DNA from: Caprella mutica
Lineage: Eukaryota; Arthropoda; Malacostraca; Amphipoda; Caprellidae
Length of the DNA: 64,000 nt
NCBI GenBank assembly: GCA_947561585.1
Contig: CANNZV010001442.1
Coordinates: 62,001-126,000 of the forward strand
Direction of reading: 5' to 3'
A model generated the notes under the pieces. It saw only the letters and a program-made list of their open reading frames with translations. It made no database searches and was not told the DNA's origin. The position numbers were made by a program, and so were the translations under genes. Below, one piece after another: positions 45,401 through 56,908 of the stretch (within the stretch, counting starts at the first letter, position 1; every line of letters starts with the position of its first letter).

Positions 45401-48400
45401 TAGTCGATCATATCGCAGAGGTAGGCACAGTAATTAGCGTCCTCTATTCCCCCATACTCTTCACTGATGTCCGTCATGAGGATGGCACCGTATGTAGGGG
45501 TGTAGTCGTCAAGACGCTGGCCTGGGGGAAATGTATTTATTGGCAAATTTAAAATAGAAAATTAGGCTAGGAAATAACAAGTTAAAATTCAATTTATATA
45601 AAATAGGTATATTTTTTTCTTATATCGAAAATTTATTCATTTTGTCACTGTCAAATCAACTTACGGGTAATAGTAGTGCATTACTTACGGGTAATAGTAG
45701 TGCATTACTTACGGGTAATAGTAGTACATTACTTACGGGTAATAGTAGTACATTACTCACGGGTAATAGTAGTATATTACTTACGGGTAATAGTAGTACA
45801 TTACTTACGGGTAATAGTAGTACATTACTTACGGGTAATAGTTGCGCATTACTTACGGGTAATAGTAGTACATTACTTACGGGTAATAGTAGTACATTAC
45901 TTACGGGTAATAGTAGTACATTACTTACGGGTAATAGTAGTACATTACTTACGGGTAATAGTAGTACATTACTTACGAGTAATAGTTGTGCATTACTTAC
46001 GGGTAATAGTAGTACATTACTTACGGGTAATCGTTGTACATTACTTACGGGTAATCGTTGTACAGTCCCCATCGTAAGTCACCTCAGATGCAAGTAGAGG
46101 GTTCACAAAGACTGTGTCACTGAGGTAACATTTGCCAGCATCGTAGCAGAATGAGAAAGTTTCGCAGCGGAAAGGTTGGTAGCCCTCACAGGTTAGTAAA
46201 CATTGAGTATAACTTAACTGTGAAAGAGAAAATGATAAATATGAATAAAGAAATAGTTTAGTAAACATTGAGCATAACTTAACTGTGTAAGAGAAAATGT
46301 TAAATAGGAATAAAAGAAACACAATAATTTGAACGTTCATTTTTTTAAAGTATTTTCACTATTAATTAAGAAGATTATTATTGAACAATAGAAAAAGGGA
46401 TATATTCTAAAATATAATAGAAAACCATTGATTTTATCCACTACATTGGCCTTCTAAATAGAAATTTTAAATAAATCTAATTTCTTTATATTTATCAATA
46501 TATAAATAACACATAGATGTGAAACATCATGTAATAAATGTAAAGAAACTCACACCAGTGGCTTGCATCTTCACATAGTCGTCTTGGATCCTAACCCCGT
46601 GCTCTAGGGGGATGAAATCCTCCCTTAGGAAGTCAACCAGGAGGGGATCTTCAACCAGTAGTTCCCTCTTCAGTCGAATGGCTGTGTAGTTACCGTTTAC
46701 AGTCTGATTTGGTGGTAGAAAAAAAAATTGAATATATTTCCTAACTGAAATAAAGTCATATGTAAAATAGAAACAAATTAAATGAGACATAACGTTTAAA
46801 ATTATAATGGAACCAGCTTCTAAGAATTTTTTTATGAGCATAAAATATGATAAAATCACAACTATATTCGCAAGTCATACGCAAAGGAATATGAATAGAT
46901 AATATACTAATTTTGAATAAAATAAACGATTCGTGAAAAAAAGTCAACACCCTCACCTGGTTTTTTTCATCCACATAGGGGTAATAGTACACCAACTGCT
47001 GGTTGATAATCTGGTCCTTGAGCCACTTCTCCACGTCTTTGTTGCTAGGTTGGACCTGGTTCTTGCTGTCCACAGTCTTGACGTAGTAACTACAGGGGGA
47101 AATCTGGAGACTCTCACTAGTGGAGTTGACGCTGTCGCTCAAGAAACAGTTCTTCTCGAGCTCATTGCATTCGTAGAAAGATCTGCAGGGTAATAAAGTG
47201 ATGAGAAACATGTAAAAAGTTAAGATAGTAGGCACACAGTTACGTAAGTAATTAAGGTACACAGTTCACAGAATAAGTTAATTATGTTTACAAATCACAA
47301 GTACTTTTTGTGGTGGCAGCCATTTTGAATTGAAAGCTTCTACTAAGTTGCCACAGAATATAATCCAATTTTATACATCCCTGTGCAATTTATAAATAAA
47401 TTATCCTAATTTCAGATATCAGATTTTCGTATCCAGCATTTTTTTAACTGTAAAATGTTTATTGTAGATGTACAACATCTGTTCTTTATATTGTTCTAGG
47501 TTGTCTATCTTGTAGCAATTTTGTATTGATAAATAATTTCTTTTAAACTTATATAGGTTGCCCTCGAAGCCAAGTAGCTTTACGGGCCTTAGTATTCTCT
47601 TTTGTATATTATATTTGCTTCTGTCATTACATTGTTGGAGTGTATCCCGACACTTCAACTTAAGCTGTAAAGGGAATATTTTGTTAAATAAAATATAAAA
47701 TCTAATAATGGAAATTCAAGATGGCGCTAAATAAGGACCTGGCATTCCTACTTGATATATAAAATGCGTAAATAAGAATAAGAAGTCAATCATCAAGGTT
47801 TAAAAATGGCACTCACTTGCAGTCAAAATTGTCGTTTGTCAAACATTCTCTGGAGCAAAGATTGGGGTCATCTATGGAGTTTGAAACCTGAGGGGAAAAT
47901 GAGGAGGAAATGAAGAGAAAATGATTAGAAAACGAAGAGAAAACGAAGAGAAGATGTGGTTCGAAACGCGTACAAGATGAGAGGTAAATTTTAAATTAGA
48001 TTTGAAACAATAGTGATAGTTATAGATTACTTATCCTTATTTGTTAGCAATATAGGGCAAAACTACCCAAATAATGACACTGATAGCAATATAGGTACAA
48101 CTAGCCCAATCAGGCACCTTTAGCAATATAGGGACACAATAAGTACCTCTAACATTTTAATAATATTTATGAAATAACCAAATGTAAGTCTCTATTTCAT
48201 CACTTAGACATATATCACTAGTGTTTAAATAGTTCCACTCACCTGCGTATCAGTTTTAGTCGGTATCTTGTTAGGGTTTTTAGAGAATTGCAGTAACGAC
48301 GGAGAAGCTTCCAGTAACAACATAACGGAGTAGACAAAGTTCTCGTCATGATCTATCTGAAAAATAGGGATATCAATTACTTAAAGGATAACCAGAGATA

Positions 48401-51400
48401 AGGATAACCAGAGAAAATGATAATTAGAGGATATAATAACCAGAGAAAATGATAACCAGAGAAAGTGATAACCAGAATAAATGATAACCAGAGGATAAAT
48501 AACCAGAGAAAATGTTAAGATGAGCATTTTTTCTAACGCAAGTGTGAACACATGCCAAATGAGCATGTTTTTAGAGGCGGCGTTGAGAAACGCAAGTGTG
48601 AAGGGGGCCTTAACACATTGACTGCGATGTGCACCATTTATGTACACGGAGAACTTTACCCAAACGGCGATGTGCACATATATGGTACATGCATCAAATT
48701 TTTAATTTCTTTAATTCGATGTATATTAGTTTATATTAGAAATCTTAAGGAATGGTATACTGTGACAAGAATGCAAATAACTAAAATGAATAAAGATCAT
48801 GAAAAATATGTTTATTTATAACTATAATCGGAATTAATGTAATAAATGTTTAAACTTATCGCCAGTGAAGCAAACATGCTGGATCAACAATCGCGGTCAA
48901 CGTGTTTAGAAGTAAGACAAACACCAATAGTTGTAGATAAAATAAAGGGCTAGTTCCTTACTTCCATCTCTGGCATCCTCACGAAGGATGTTCCAGTTCC
49001 TCTGGCTATTTGTTCTATCAGCTGCTGCTGAAATTCATTCAAGTGGGTACTGATTCCATGCTCCCAAATTCCTGGTACAGATTTAGGATATTGTTTAGAA
49101 AAGAATTCTTACACATTTAGTAGACGACTCAAATCTTTTTCAATCAATTACATATTTTTACATTTTAAGCGACACAGTAGGGTAAGTTACGAATTATCGG
49201 TCAGTTCCACATCTTCCATCAAATAAGAAAAAACTATTTAACAATTATCATTATTAAATTTTGATTTGTATCCATGATACATGAAGGTATCATGGATACA
49301 AATTATGATAAAAATAAAATGATAATTATTATATCCTTTCTTCTTACATGACCGAAGAAGTGGAACTGACCGATAATTAGTAACTTACCCTACTTCTCTC
49401 TTATATTTTTATTGGGCGAATAGTGTGATGGGCTCATAGAAGATTAATTAATTCTCTTAATCTTCTAAGGCCTCCAATTATCCCCCCAGTCCTCACCCTG
49501 GAAGGTAATCCTTAGCCACTCCCTCTGGGTTGGCTCCTGAAAGCACTCAGTGGCATCAAACTTATCACTTAGGTACTCTTCTTGAGAACTGAAGTGGAGG
49601 AAGTTAACCACCTCAGTGTAGTCCACCTCGTTAGTAGTGTCATCTGTGTAGACTGTGAGGTCCATCCGGATCGGTATAGCCACTCCCTTCCTCTCGCCTG
49701 CGTCATAGACATCTTCCTGAAGGAGGTAAGGGGTGGTAAAATTAAAATTGCACCAATTGATTATAATTGGCGCAAAATAAAATAATTATGTGGATTATTT
49801 CATGTCTCCTCCTTCAAAAACCCTCTTTTATCATTATATATAATTCTATATTCACGTATTAATTTCAAAGTACAGACATTGAGGTATAGTGTGATTTTTT
49901 ATTATAGTTCTTTGGCTTAACCATATGCGACTGCTTACGATTTTTAAAATGAAGGAGTTTAACGAGATACTATAAATAGTTTAAAGGTTGCAGAACTGTT
50001 TTTAAATTCAGATCAACTTTTATAGATCTTTTTCTGGTAGTTCATCCTACTCACACTCAGCAGCTGGAAGTCAATGACAGCTTTTGGCAGCAATCCACCA
50101 GACCCGTCAGGTACATCTCGTCTAGTAGAAGTCCACCTTTCAGTTTTCACACCTCGGGTTTCGTCATAGCCGGAAAAAACGTAACTGTGGTAATGATTTT
50201 AAAAAGATTTGTTTCATTAAAGTTATAAGAGTTAGTCTATCGAGAAAAATCCTTTTACATAAATGAAAAAAATTTCCATGGAGAATTGATAGATGTTACT
50301 AATATAAAATATGTAATATGAACGAAATATAACTTACTTCAGACGTTTGAAACCAAATTAATCTTATATATATGATTATACCTAATTCAGTCTCAAACTA
50401 TCGCAGTATATTTTTAAATTAAATATCGCAGTATTTAATCAAAATATCTAAGTATTAAATATGAATATTTTTCTTTCTTTCTGTCTCCACCTCACCTGGC
50501 ATCCAAGAGAAAGATGTCGTCAGAGTTGGAGAAGATAATTCCTGCTATTGAACCAAAGCCTGTAAACAAAATGACGCAATGAGAAACTAGAACATCTCTA
50601 AGAGGGTACAGAAGAGATGTTAGGGCTACAGCGACCAGCCATTTAATAAAACCTGTACGAATGAATACGTATTTAACTATTTATACTGAAAATGTGGATT
50701 ATTGTCAAAACTAAGATGATTACCATTGTAATGAAGAAGTTAATTATCATAATATATCTGTTGATATTTATAATATTTTAGTTGATTATTATAATATATC
50801 AGTTGATTATTATAACAAATTAGTTGAATATCACATTAAATTAGTTGCCTGCAGTCCCTTACCCATGTTCGAAAAGGTCCCCTCTATCGTAGCTGTTGCA
50901 GTGCATTTACCCGTAGACTCGTCAATGACGTAAGCAATCCCTGGAACAGATTATACTATTATACTAGACTATAACAAACTTGCTATATCTTTGCACAACA
51001 TTATTATTATTTCATCTAACACTATGTTATGATAAATATGTTAAAATGCACACTATAGATCTGAATGGTATCATATATGTAGCCTAGGTGCCGTATGCCA
51101 ATCGGCCGGAAGCCCTTTAACCTCCTGTAAAAATGGCGTTAGTTTTTAGTTTTTCTCACCCGTGGTGTAGTCGTAAATGTTCTTCCTTACTCTGGAGTTC
51201 AGGAACTCGTTACCTAAGACCTCGTCAACTCGAGTCAAGTTCCGCCTCCTGTCGTAGTACATCTGTGAATTGAAAAGTTAATTTGAAAAAGAGGATATCG
51301 TGTGAACAGAATTTCATAAAAGAGAATATCGTGTGAACAGAATTTCATAAAAGAGAATATCGCGTGAACAGAATTTCATAAAAGAGAATATCACGTGAAC

Positions 51401-54400
51401 AGGATTTCATAAAAGAGAATATCGCGTGAACAGTATTTCATAAAAGAGAATAAACAGAATTTCATAAAAGAGAATATCACGTGAACAGGATTTCATAAAA
51501 GAGAATATCGCGTGAACAGAATTTCATAAAAGAGAATATCATGTGAATAGAATTTCATAAAAGAGAATATCGTGCGAGCAGAATTTCATAAAATAGAATA
51601 TCGTGTGAACACAGTTTCATAAAATAGAATATCGCGGTAACAGATTTTCATAGAAGTAAACATCTTGTAACTGTTAGTTACCGGTACTCACCCAAGCTTT
51701 TTGTACGGACTCTTGTGCACCTGGATGCTGAATGATGAACTCCATGTGAGTTTCGAACTCATGGGGTATTTGCGGCACTTCTATTTTGTCGGGGTTTAGA
51801 GTTATTCGATTCTCACAGTCTGCGCCCCTGTATACCTGAAAAATAGTATATGGAGTTAGAACCTAATATGGGATTTAATTTTATTCAGGGTTTATTTTAA
51901 AACACTCCGGTACATATATTGAATATAAAAATAGAATATAAAAATAAATAGGTAGCTTTGGTGAAAGAGAATATGTAATAAAATAGGTATTATATGGAAA
52001 AATGCAAATAATTTTTAGAATATTTAAAATTAGGTTTTATTTTTCATGTCACACTTATTGTAAATATAACCTGAATGAAACTGTATTTAACTTATTATGT
52101 TTAATTCACTGAATAGATATAAGAATTCAGTACAAAAATTAGGTTTGCCAAAGATTATTGCTACGTCAAATACAAGTAACATAGTAATTTTATTAAAGGA
52201 AAGACTGGAACATGTAAAGTGAAGACTGGAAGGAGTTCATTTTTTACCAGTAGTTTTTTTTCCTTCGCAGGGTCCAGGTAAGAGTTGAACATGATGTAGT
52301 CGTAGTAGAAAATACGGACCTCAGCACCATCATCGGGGTCCACTGGATCAGTCTGACTGCCCGAAATCTGGTAGAATATATTTCTATTTAGAAATTAGTT
52401 CATGCTGTAACCAGATGATGATGATGAGTTAAAATTTTAAATTTTCTGCGGAGAAATTACAATTTCCAAAATATTGTCATTTTTTCTATTGAAAATGTTG
52501 TTAGTAGTAATTAGTTGTATACACACGAGAGTTCATTCGTCTTATATACAACTAACAACCGTAAAATATATAAATACAGCAAAACCTCGCTTTAGACCAG
52601 CCTCCTAGTAGAAAATCCTCCTATTAGACCAAGAAATTTTTGAAACTGTACTGGAAAAAACCTCGTACTAGACAAAACACGGTTTTTGTCCCCTGACAGT
52701 TATTTTAGAGTAAATATTACAAGGAGTAATAATAACAATACTGTTTTGAAATTAAATCTCTAATTTGAATGATGTATTATAATTATTTATGCTGTTTTTA
52801 GGATAAAACATAAGGCAGAATCGGTTTCAATTTTAATGGTAGAGTCTGTGCTAAAAAAAATTGATGTGAAAAGTTACAGAAAAATAGATACAGTGACGAC
52901 TATTATAATTTCATAAAATGAAAATTTAATTGTAATAAAACATTATATTCATTTTAATTGAAACAAAAATATTAATACGGTTTGTAAAAGTATTTTCCTT
53001 CAAAATTGGTACGTTATTCACCATTAATTCGGCATTTAAGTTATCATAAATAAATAGAGTTATCGAAATATTAAAGTCACCGCTTCACTTTGAGAGAAAA
53101 CGATTTTGGTGTAGTAGGAAACTAATAAAGTGAGTTTCTTACTAAACCAAACAAACTTGGAACGTACCTCTGGTCTACTACGAGGTTTTGCTGTATAATA
53201 ATTTATTTTTAAGTCCAAAGTTCACCGCATCTGCAGGGAGGGCGCTGCGAATTGTTATTGTTTATCAGCTGTTAAAAAGGTTAACTAGCTTTTTAAAGTT
53301 CTAAAATGTGTTTATTTTAACATCTCACTGTTATTCTGATAGGTTTATTTTCATCCATGGAGAGGTAGTAGATGAGTGCATAGCCATCCATTAACGTTGT
53401 CCATCTTGTAGTGTTCCTGTCTCTGACTTCCTGATATCCTGCGAAAGTCTGCAAAGAAAATGGATTCGAATGTTCAGGTTTGAATCCATGACATGTTTCG
53501 TCAAACCAGCCTAAAGGGCCGTACACACGCAGGATATTTTAAGTCTTTCCATCAGACTTTTTGCTAAGCTCCTCCTTTTTTTTCGACAAGAGCAAAAAGT
53601 CTGGTGGAAAGACTTAAGAAACCCTGCGTGTGTACGGCCCTTAAGCAAGAATGATTCTAACGATGAAATCAATTGGTTAAATATTTATTGGTGATAGCTA
53701 TAAATGGTATCATTATAAATAAATTTGAAGGCGAAGCAATTCATTATGTGCCTAAAATTAAATTATAATAACCATATTATTTAATGCTTCTTTGATTTCT
53801 GAAAACAGTTGGCCTGTGGCCTGAAATTTCGATCTCCGAAATTTCAGTATGGAAAATTCAGTCTCGGAATGAATGACAATTATTTTGAAACTCTCTACAA
53901 AAATGGCCGTTATGTAGTTTGTTGAATCCGCTAGTTTGTTACTGATAAGTTTATATATATACATACGATCGAAAGTTCCGAGACCGAATTTCCAGCTCAA
54001 ATCTCATGTGAAATAAATAACACAACATATCAAAGTCACTAATGTTTTGTATCATTTTATAATGTTTAATAATGTTATCCTCTATTTATTAATGAATACT
54101 CTACACATGTAGTATTCAAAATTTCAGCATTTTTCTATTATTGTTCTTTAACAAAAATTGTAAAACGAGACAATGTTTTCCTAGAACTCAGAAAATAAGA
54201 ACAAAATATTTTTAAAAAGAGGTTAACCTCACTCACCATGTGGTTAACCTCACTCACCATGTTGTTAACCTCACTCACCTTGTGGTTAACATCACTCACC
54301 GTGTGGTTCACCTCACTCACCATGTTGCTATCATCGGTTGCCCGCAGCATGGCTGAGGGTCCGAATATGAAGTTGTCGGTGTTGCCATCAGCAGTTTCGA

Positions 54401-56908
54401 ACAACCATCCGTTGTAGTGAATCCCGGGGTAGTCAGCCAACCTGAGAACAAAACAGAGAGGGGTATATACTCAATTACTGGGAGTATTCAGAGTATTAAA
54501 ATTAAAATGGTTCTTGTAATTAAAACATTTTGAACGTCACAGTAATTGAACCGTACACACGTTGGGTTTTCAAATCTTTCCACCAGAATTTTTGCTTTGA
54601 ATCATATAAGAAAAAACGATAAAATTATTATTTACCTGCAGGTATCATGGATATCAACTAAAATAAGTAATCATTAGGTACATCGGTTATTCTTATATAA
54701 TTCAAAAGACGCGTGTAAAAAGTAGGAGGAGCTTAGCAAAAAGTCTGTTGGAAAGACTTAAAAAACCGTACGTGTGTACGGCCCTTTAGATGTAGTTGTC
54801 TAGCTCACCCCTCTACTTCACAGAGGTTGTTTTCGCCATGTACGAAGAAAGTTTGTTTGGACTGTGTGTAGTAGTTATAGCGTCCAAACTCTAAGCTGGT
54901 GGTGACTTCTACGCAGCCTGCCTTGTGCTCCTTGTTGTAGAACTCTTCTATGACTATAGACTCGCCCTCGTACTGAAACAGGTGTGATAGCAGGTATTAT
55001 AACAGGTGTGATGACGTGTATTATAACAGGTGTGATGACAGGTATTATGACAGGTGTGATGACGGGTATTATAACAGGTGTGATGACAGTTGTGATGAGA
55101 GGTGTGATAACAGGTGTGATAACAGGTGTGATAACAGGTGTGATGACAGGTATTATAACAGGTGTGATGACAGGTGTGATAGCAGGTGTGATGACAGGTG
55201 TGATGACAAGGTGTGATGACAGGTGTAATAACAGGTGTGATGACAGGTGTAATAACAGGTGTGATGACAGGTGTAATAACAGGTGTGATGACAGGTGTAA
55301 TAACAGGTGTGATGACAGGTGTAATAACAGGTGTGATGACATGTGTAATAGCAGGTATGATGACAGGTGTAATATCAGGTGTGATTACATATATTATAAC
55401 AGGTGTGATGACAGGTGTAATAACAGGTGTGATAGCAGGTGTGATGACAGGTGTGATGACAAGGTGTGATGACAGGTGTAATAACAGGTGTGATGACAGG
55501 TGTAATAACAGGTGTGATGACAGGTGTAATAGCAGGTATGATGACAGGTGTAATATCAGGTGTGATTACATATATTATAACAGGTGTGATGACAGGTGTG
55601 ATAACAGGTATTATAAGAGGTGTAATGACAGGTGTGATTACAGGTATTATAACAGGTGTGATGACAGGTGTAATAACAGGTGTGATGACAGGTGTAATAG
55701 CAGGTATGATGACAGGTGTAATATCAGGTGTGATTACATATATTATAACAGGTGTGATGACAGGTGTGATAACAGGTATTATAAGAGGTGTAATGACAGG
55801 TGTGATTACAGGTATTATAACAGGTGTGATGACAGGTGTAATAACAGATGTGATGACAGATGTGATAGCAGATGTGATGACAGGTGTGATAACAGGTATT
55901 ATAAGAGGTGTAATGACAGGTGTGATTACAGGTATTATAACAGGTGTGATGACAGGTGTAATAACAGGTGTGATGACAGATGTGATAGCAGATGTGATGA
56001 CAGATGTGATAACAGATGTGATAACAGATGTGATAACAGATGTGATAACATATGTGATAACAGATGTGATAACAGATGTGATAACAGATGTGATAACAGA
56101 TGTGATAACATATGTAATAACAGGTGTGATGACAGGTGTAATAACAGTGTGATAATGTAGCAGGTATATGTGATGAAACAGGTGTGATCAGCTAGAAGGT
56201 GTATCTTAATTTTTTTTTTTTTTAAAAAAGGCCCCCTGCCAGAAGAAGCAAACCTTCTTTAAATAATTTAAAAAAAGCAATTATCTTTATTAAGACAATG
56301 AACATTAAAAAATGAAAGATAAGCATCTCTGCTCTACGACCATGGCTCCGACCATCGTATGTAATCGTATTGGTTTTAACTGGCATAATTCTGTTTCAGT
56401 TTGATGTTCTGATTTACAGAGTGAATTCTCTCCTGCTACACATACATAGTTTCTAGAAAAGTTCGGTATAGGAACTATCGGTCTGAGGAATAAATAAAAA
56501 CTTGTCAGTTAGTTGTTATGAGGTAACTTAAACCCCCTGCCAAGTCATTAAACAATCATGAAGTGTGCAGTACAATAAACTAGAGGATACAACAAACTAC
56601 ATAACGGCGTTTACGTTTTGAGGCCATTTATAATTCCGAGAGCGAATTTTCCAGAGCGAAATTTCCGAGACCGAATTTTCCGGGAACCACATAGGTACAG
56701 GCATATTACTTTACAATTGGTAGGTAATATATATATCACGTATATACTTCTCATGTTAGTAAAATTAATTATTTCCCTCTTAACTGACCTCATCGTAAGA
56801 CAGTAGTATTTCAGTTTGGTAAGCAGTTTCAACTGCTTTCCAAATCTCAGCCGGAAAAGTTGGATCTGCGTCAACTGATGACCAAATTGTCACCAAAAGA
56901 AATAACAC
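42496..56908 (-). CDS. type I membrane protein with LolA/ependymin-like stretches and four PAN/apple-like repeats (5' end missing)
   Basis: Twenty-three minus-strand exons keep phase throughout (about 960 codons): 56789-56908, 54809-54972, 54321-54441, 53329-53448, 52248-52367, 51692-51835, 51160-51262, 50863-50940, 50496-50559, 50055-50184, 49497-49716, 48962-49071, 48243-48356, 47817-47887, 46957-47182, 46554-46703, 46049-46217, 45389-45521, 45111-45226, 44553-44650, 43777-43921, 43270-43344, 42496-42587. The first begins with a hydrophobic run (VLFLLVTIW) that looks like the end of a signal peptide; its start-codon exon was not found. Two stretches, about residues 20-215 and 220-400, resemble metazoan LolA/ependymin-like folds (IYDYTTGIAYVID, STGKC; FAGYQEVR...RW and FSGYDETR...RW). 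Four cysteine repeats follow near residues 547, 691, 760 and 855, with the closing pattern C-[FY]-L-[SHT]-[DE]. A helix (GLAIGVLVSTMGLCFLGYYF) and a short KKYA tail end it. Gene identity not recognised; probably a surface or secretory-pathway protein. Confidence 0.85.
42680..42815. repeat. palindromic MITE, TCCCTACAAACAA ends
   Basis: TCCCTACAAACAATGGTCTG faces GTTGTTTATAGGGA; similar words occur at 18770-18870. Intronic, just upstream of the last exon in transcript sense. Confidence 0.5.
43345..43670. repeat. diverged tandem repeat, GAGTGATTATATGGACCTCTA-like units
   Basis: About ten loosely conserved units of roughly 25-30 bp built on GTGATTATATGGAC and CTCTAA. The array starts about 30 bp upstream (transcript sense) of the exon at 43270-43344. 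Confidence 0.65.
43717..43772. other. two long C runs (G runs in the transcript) next to a 5' splice site
   Basis: C15 at 43717-43731 and C13 at 43760-43772. On the coding strand the second becomes G13 directly after the donor GTGAG of exon 43777-43921, followed by GGGGG, GGG and the first run. The stretch could form a G-quadruplex or act as an intronic G-run splicing enhancer. The run lengths may be inexact from homopolymer sequencing error. Confidence 0.8.
43922..44310. repeat. 22-bp tandem array including a 3' splice site
   Basis: About 17 copies of the 22-bp unit GGAATGAAGTGCATTTACTT + TA. On the coding strand the copy nearest the exon supplies the ACTTCATTCCAG acceptor of exon 43777-43921, so the acceptor lies in the terminal repeat. 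Confidence 0.9.
44676..44824. repeat. MITE, GGGTAAATTACG family
   Basis: GGGTATGTTCCGAGTTATCG to CCGATAATTCGTAACTACCC, TA at the right flank; the GGTATC core is missing. It starts about 25 bp from the exon at 44553-44650. Confidence 0.75.
45659..46064. repeat. 24-bp tandem array multiplying a 5' splice site
   Basis: About 17 copies of ACTTACGGGTAATAGTAGT + ACATT (24 bp). On the coding strand every unit reads TTACCC|GTAAGT, the donor of exon 46049-46217. Use of any later copy as donor would place the in-frame GTAAGTAA stop in the mRNA. Long ORFs in this array on both strands are artefacts of a unit length divisible by 3. Confidence 0.93.
46192..46321. repeat. 65-bp tandem duplication across a 3' splice site
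   Basis: 46192-46256 and 46257-46321 are near-identical and both contain AACATTGAG(T/C)ATAACTTAAC with CTGTG(A/T)AAGAGAAAATG. The duplicated block spans the acceptor and the first 25 or so coding bases of exon 46049-46217, creating a decoy acceptor upstream. Confidence 0.85.
48361..48520. repeat. 16-bp minisatellite, unit ATAACCAGAGAAAATG
   Basis: About nine degenerate copies, starting within 30 bp of the acceptor of exon 48243-48356 and running into a MITE end (48521-48609). The same unit, expanded, is at 62313-62935, also against a MITE end of the same family. Confidence 0.85.
48521..48609. repeat. MITE end, AACGCAAGTGTGAA family
   Basis: Contains TTTTCTAACGCAAGTGTGAA and GGCGTTGAGAAACGCAAGTG then TGAAGGGGGCC. 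Related to 2398-2626 and 62193-63393. Confidence 0.75.
48614..48904. mobile_element. piggyBac-like MITE (tentative)
   Basis: Ends CACATTGACTGCGATGTGC and AATCGCGGTCAACGTG form imperfect inverted repeats. TTAA precedes the left end (48610-48613) and TTTA follows the right (48905-48908), a decayed TTAA duplication. The 89-aa ORF inside has no family resemblance. Confidence 0.6.
49180..49390. repeat. MITE, GGGTAAATTACG family
   Basis: GGGTAAGTTACGAATTATCG to CCGATAATTAGTAACTTACCC with TA on both sides and a full GGTATCATGGATAC core (about 49268-49300). Intronic in the 23-exon gene. Confidence 0.85.
51275..51660. repeat. 30-bp tandem array near a 3' splice site
   Basis: About 12 copies of a 30-bp unit containing AAAAGAGAATATCGTGTG and AACAGAATTTCAT. 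The array starts about 25 bp from the acceptor of exon 51160-51262 and fills most of the intron. Confidence 0.92.
52577..53193. mobile_element. pogo/Tigger-like MITE
   Basis: 617 bp, CAGCAAAACCTCGCTTTAGA at the left and CTACTACGAGGTTTTGCTG at the right, flanked by TA (52575-52576, 53194-53195). CAG(C/T)AAAACCTCG ends are typical of pogo-type Tc1/mariner elements. Transposase is absent. Confidence 0.82.
53515..53641. repeat. PIF/Harbinger-like MITE, AGGGCCGTACACACG family, short copy
   Basis: 127 bp near-perfect hairpin AGGGCCGTACACACGCAGG to GCGTGTGTACGGCCCT, TAA on both sides (53512-53514, 53642-53644). It lacks the GGTATC core present in the copies at 29057 and 54550. Confidence 0.87.
54215..54320. 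repeat. 21-bp tandem array multiplying a 5' splice site in frame
   Basis: Five copies of GTTAACCTCACTCACCATGT + G. On the coding strand each unit carries an ATG/ACG/AAG|GTGAGTGA donor. The unit is 7 codons and remains open (VSEVNHM-like), so each alternative donor would add 7 residues to exon 54321-54441 without a frameshift. Confidence 0.93.
54550..54785. repeat. PIF/Harbinger-like MITE, AGGGCCGTACACACG family, copy with core
   Basis: ACCGTACACACGTTGGG to ACGTGTGTACGGCCCT; interior CATATAAGAAAAAACGAT and ACCTGCAGGTATCATGGAT match the GGGTAAATTACG family. Flanks TGA / TTA. Confidence 0.78.
54980..56160. repeat. 12-bp minisatellite, unit ACAGGTGTGATG, about 98 copies
   Basis: Units ACAGGTGTGATG, ACAGGTGTAATA and ACAGGTATTATA alternate and form longer blocks that recur (about 55.38-55.62 versus 55.56-55.82 kb). 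The array starts about 7 bp from the acceptor of exon 54809-54972. Most units contain the E-box CAGGTG. Because 12 is divisible by 3, ORFs up to 315 codons arise on both strands; they are not genes. Confidence 0.95.
56161..56788. other. first identified intron, remaining part
   Basis: Between the minisatellite and the first exon found. No repeat family recognised; there is a weak tandem GAGCGAATTTTCC / GAGCGAAATTTCC / GACCGAATTTTCC triplet at 56640-56685. Confidence 0.4.

Noticed and set aside
45642..46097. ORFs of 130-150 codons (LLTGNSS, VHYLRVIV and LLPVSN repeats)
   Set aside because: Frames of the 24-bp splice-donor array; open in several frames on both strands for the same arithmetic reason.
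48552..48821. 89-codon plus ORF
   Set aside because: It spans a MITE end and a piggyBac-like MITE, with no family resemblance.
54984..56160. ORFs of up to 315 codons rich in RCDDRCNN or MTGVITG repeats
   Set aside because: They lie wholly inside a 12-bp minisatellite; a unit divisible by 3 keeps frames open on both strands. No start context, composition or homology supports translation.
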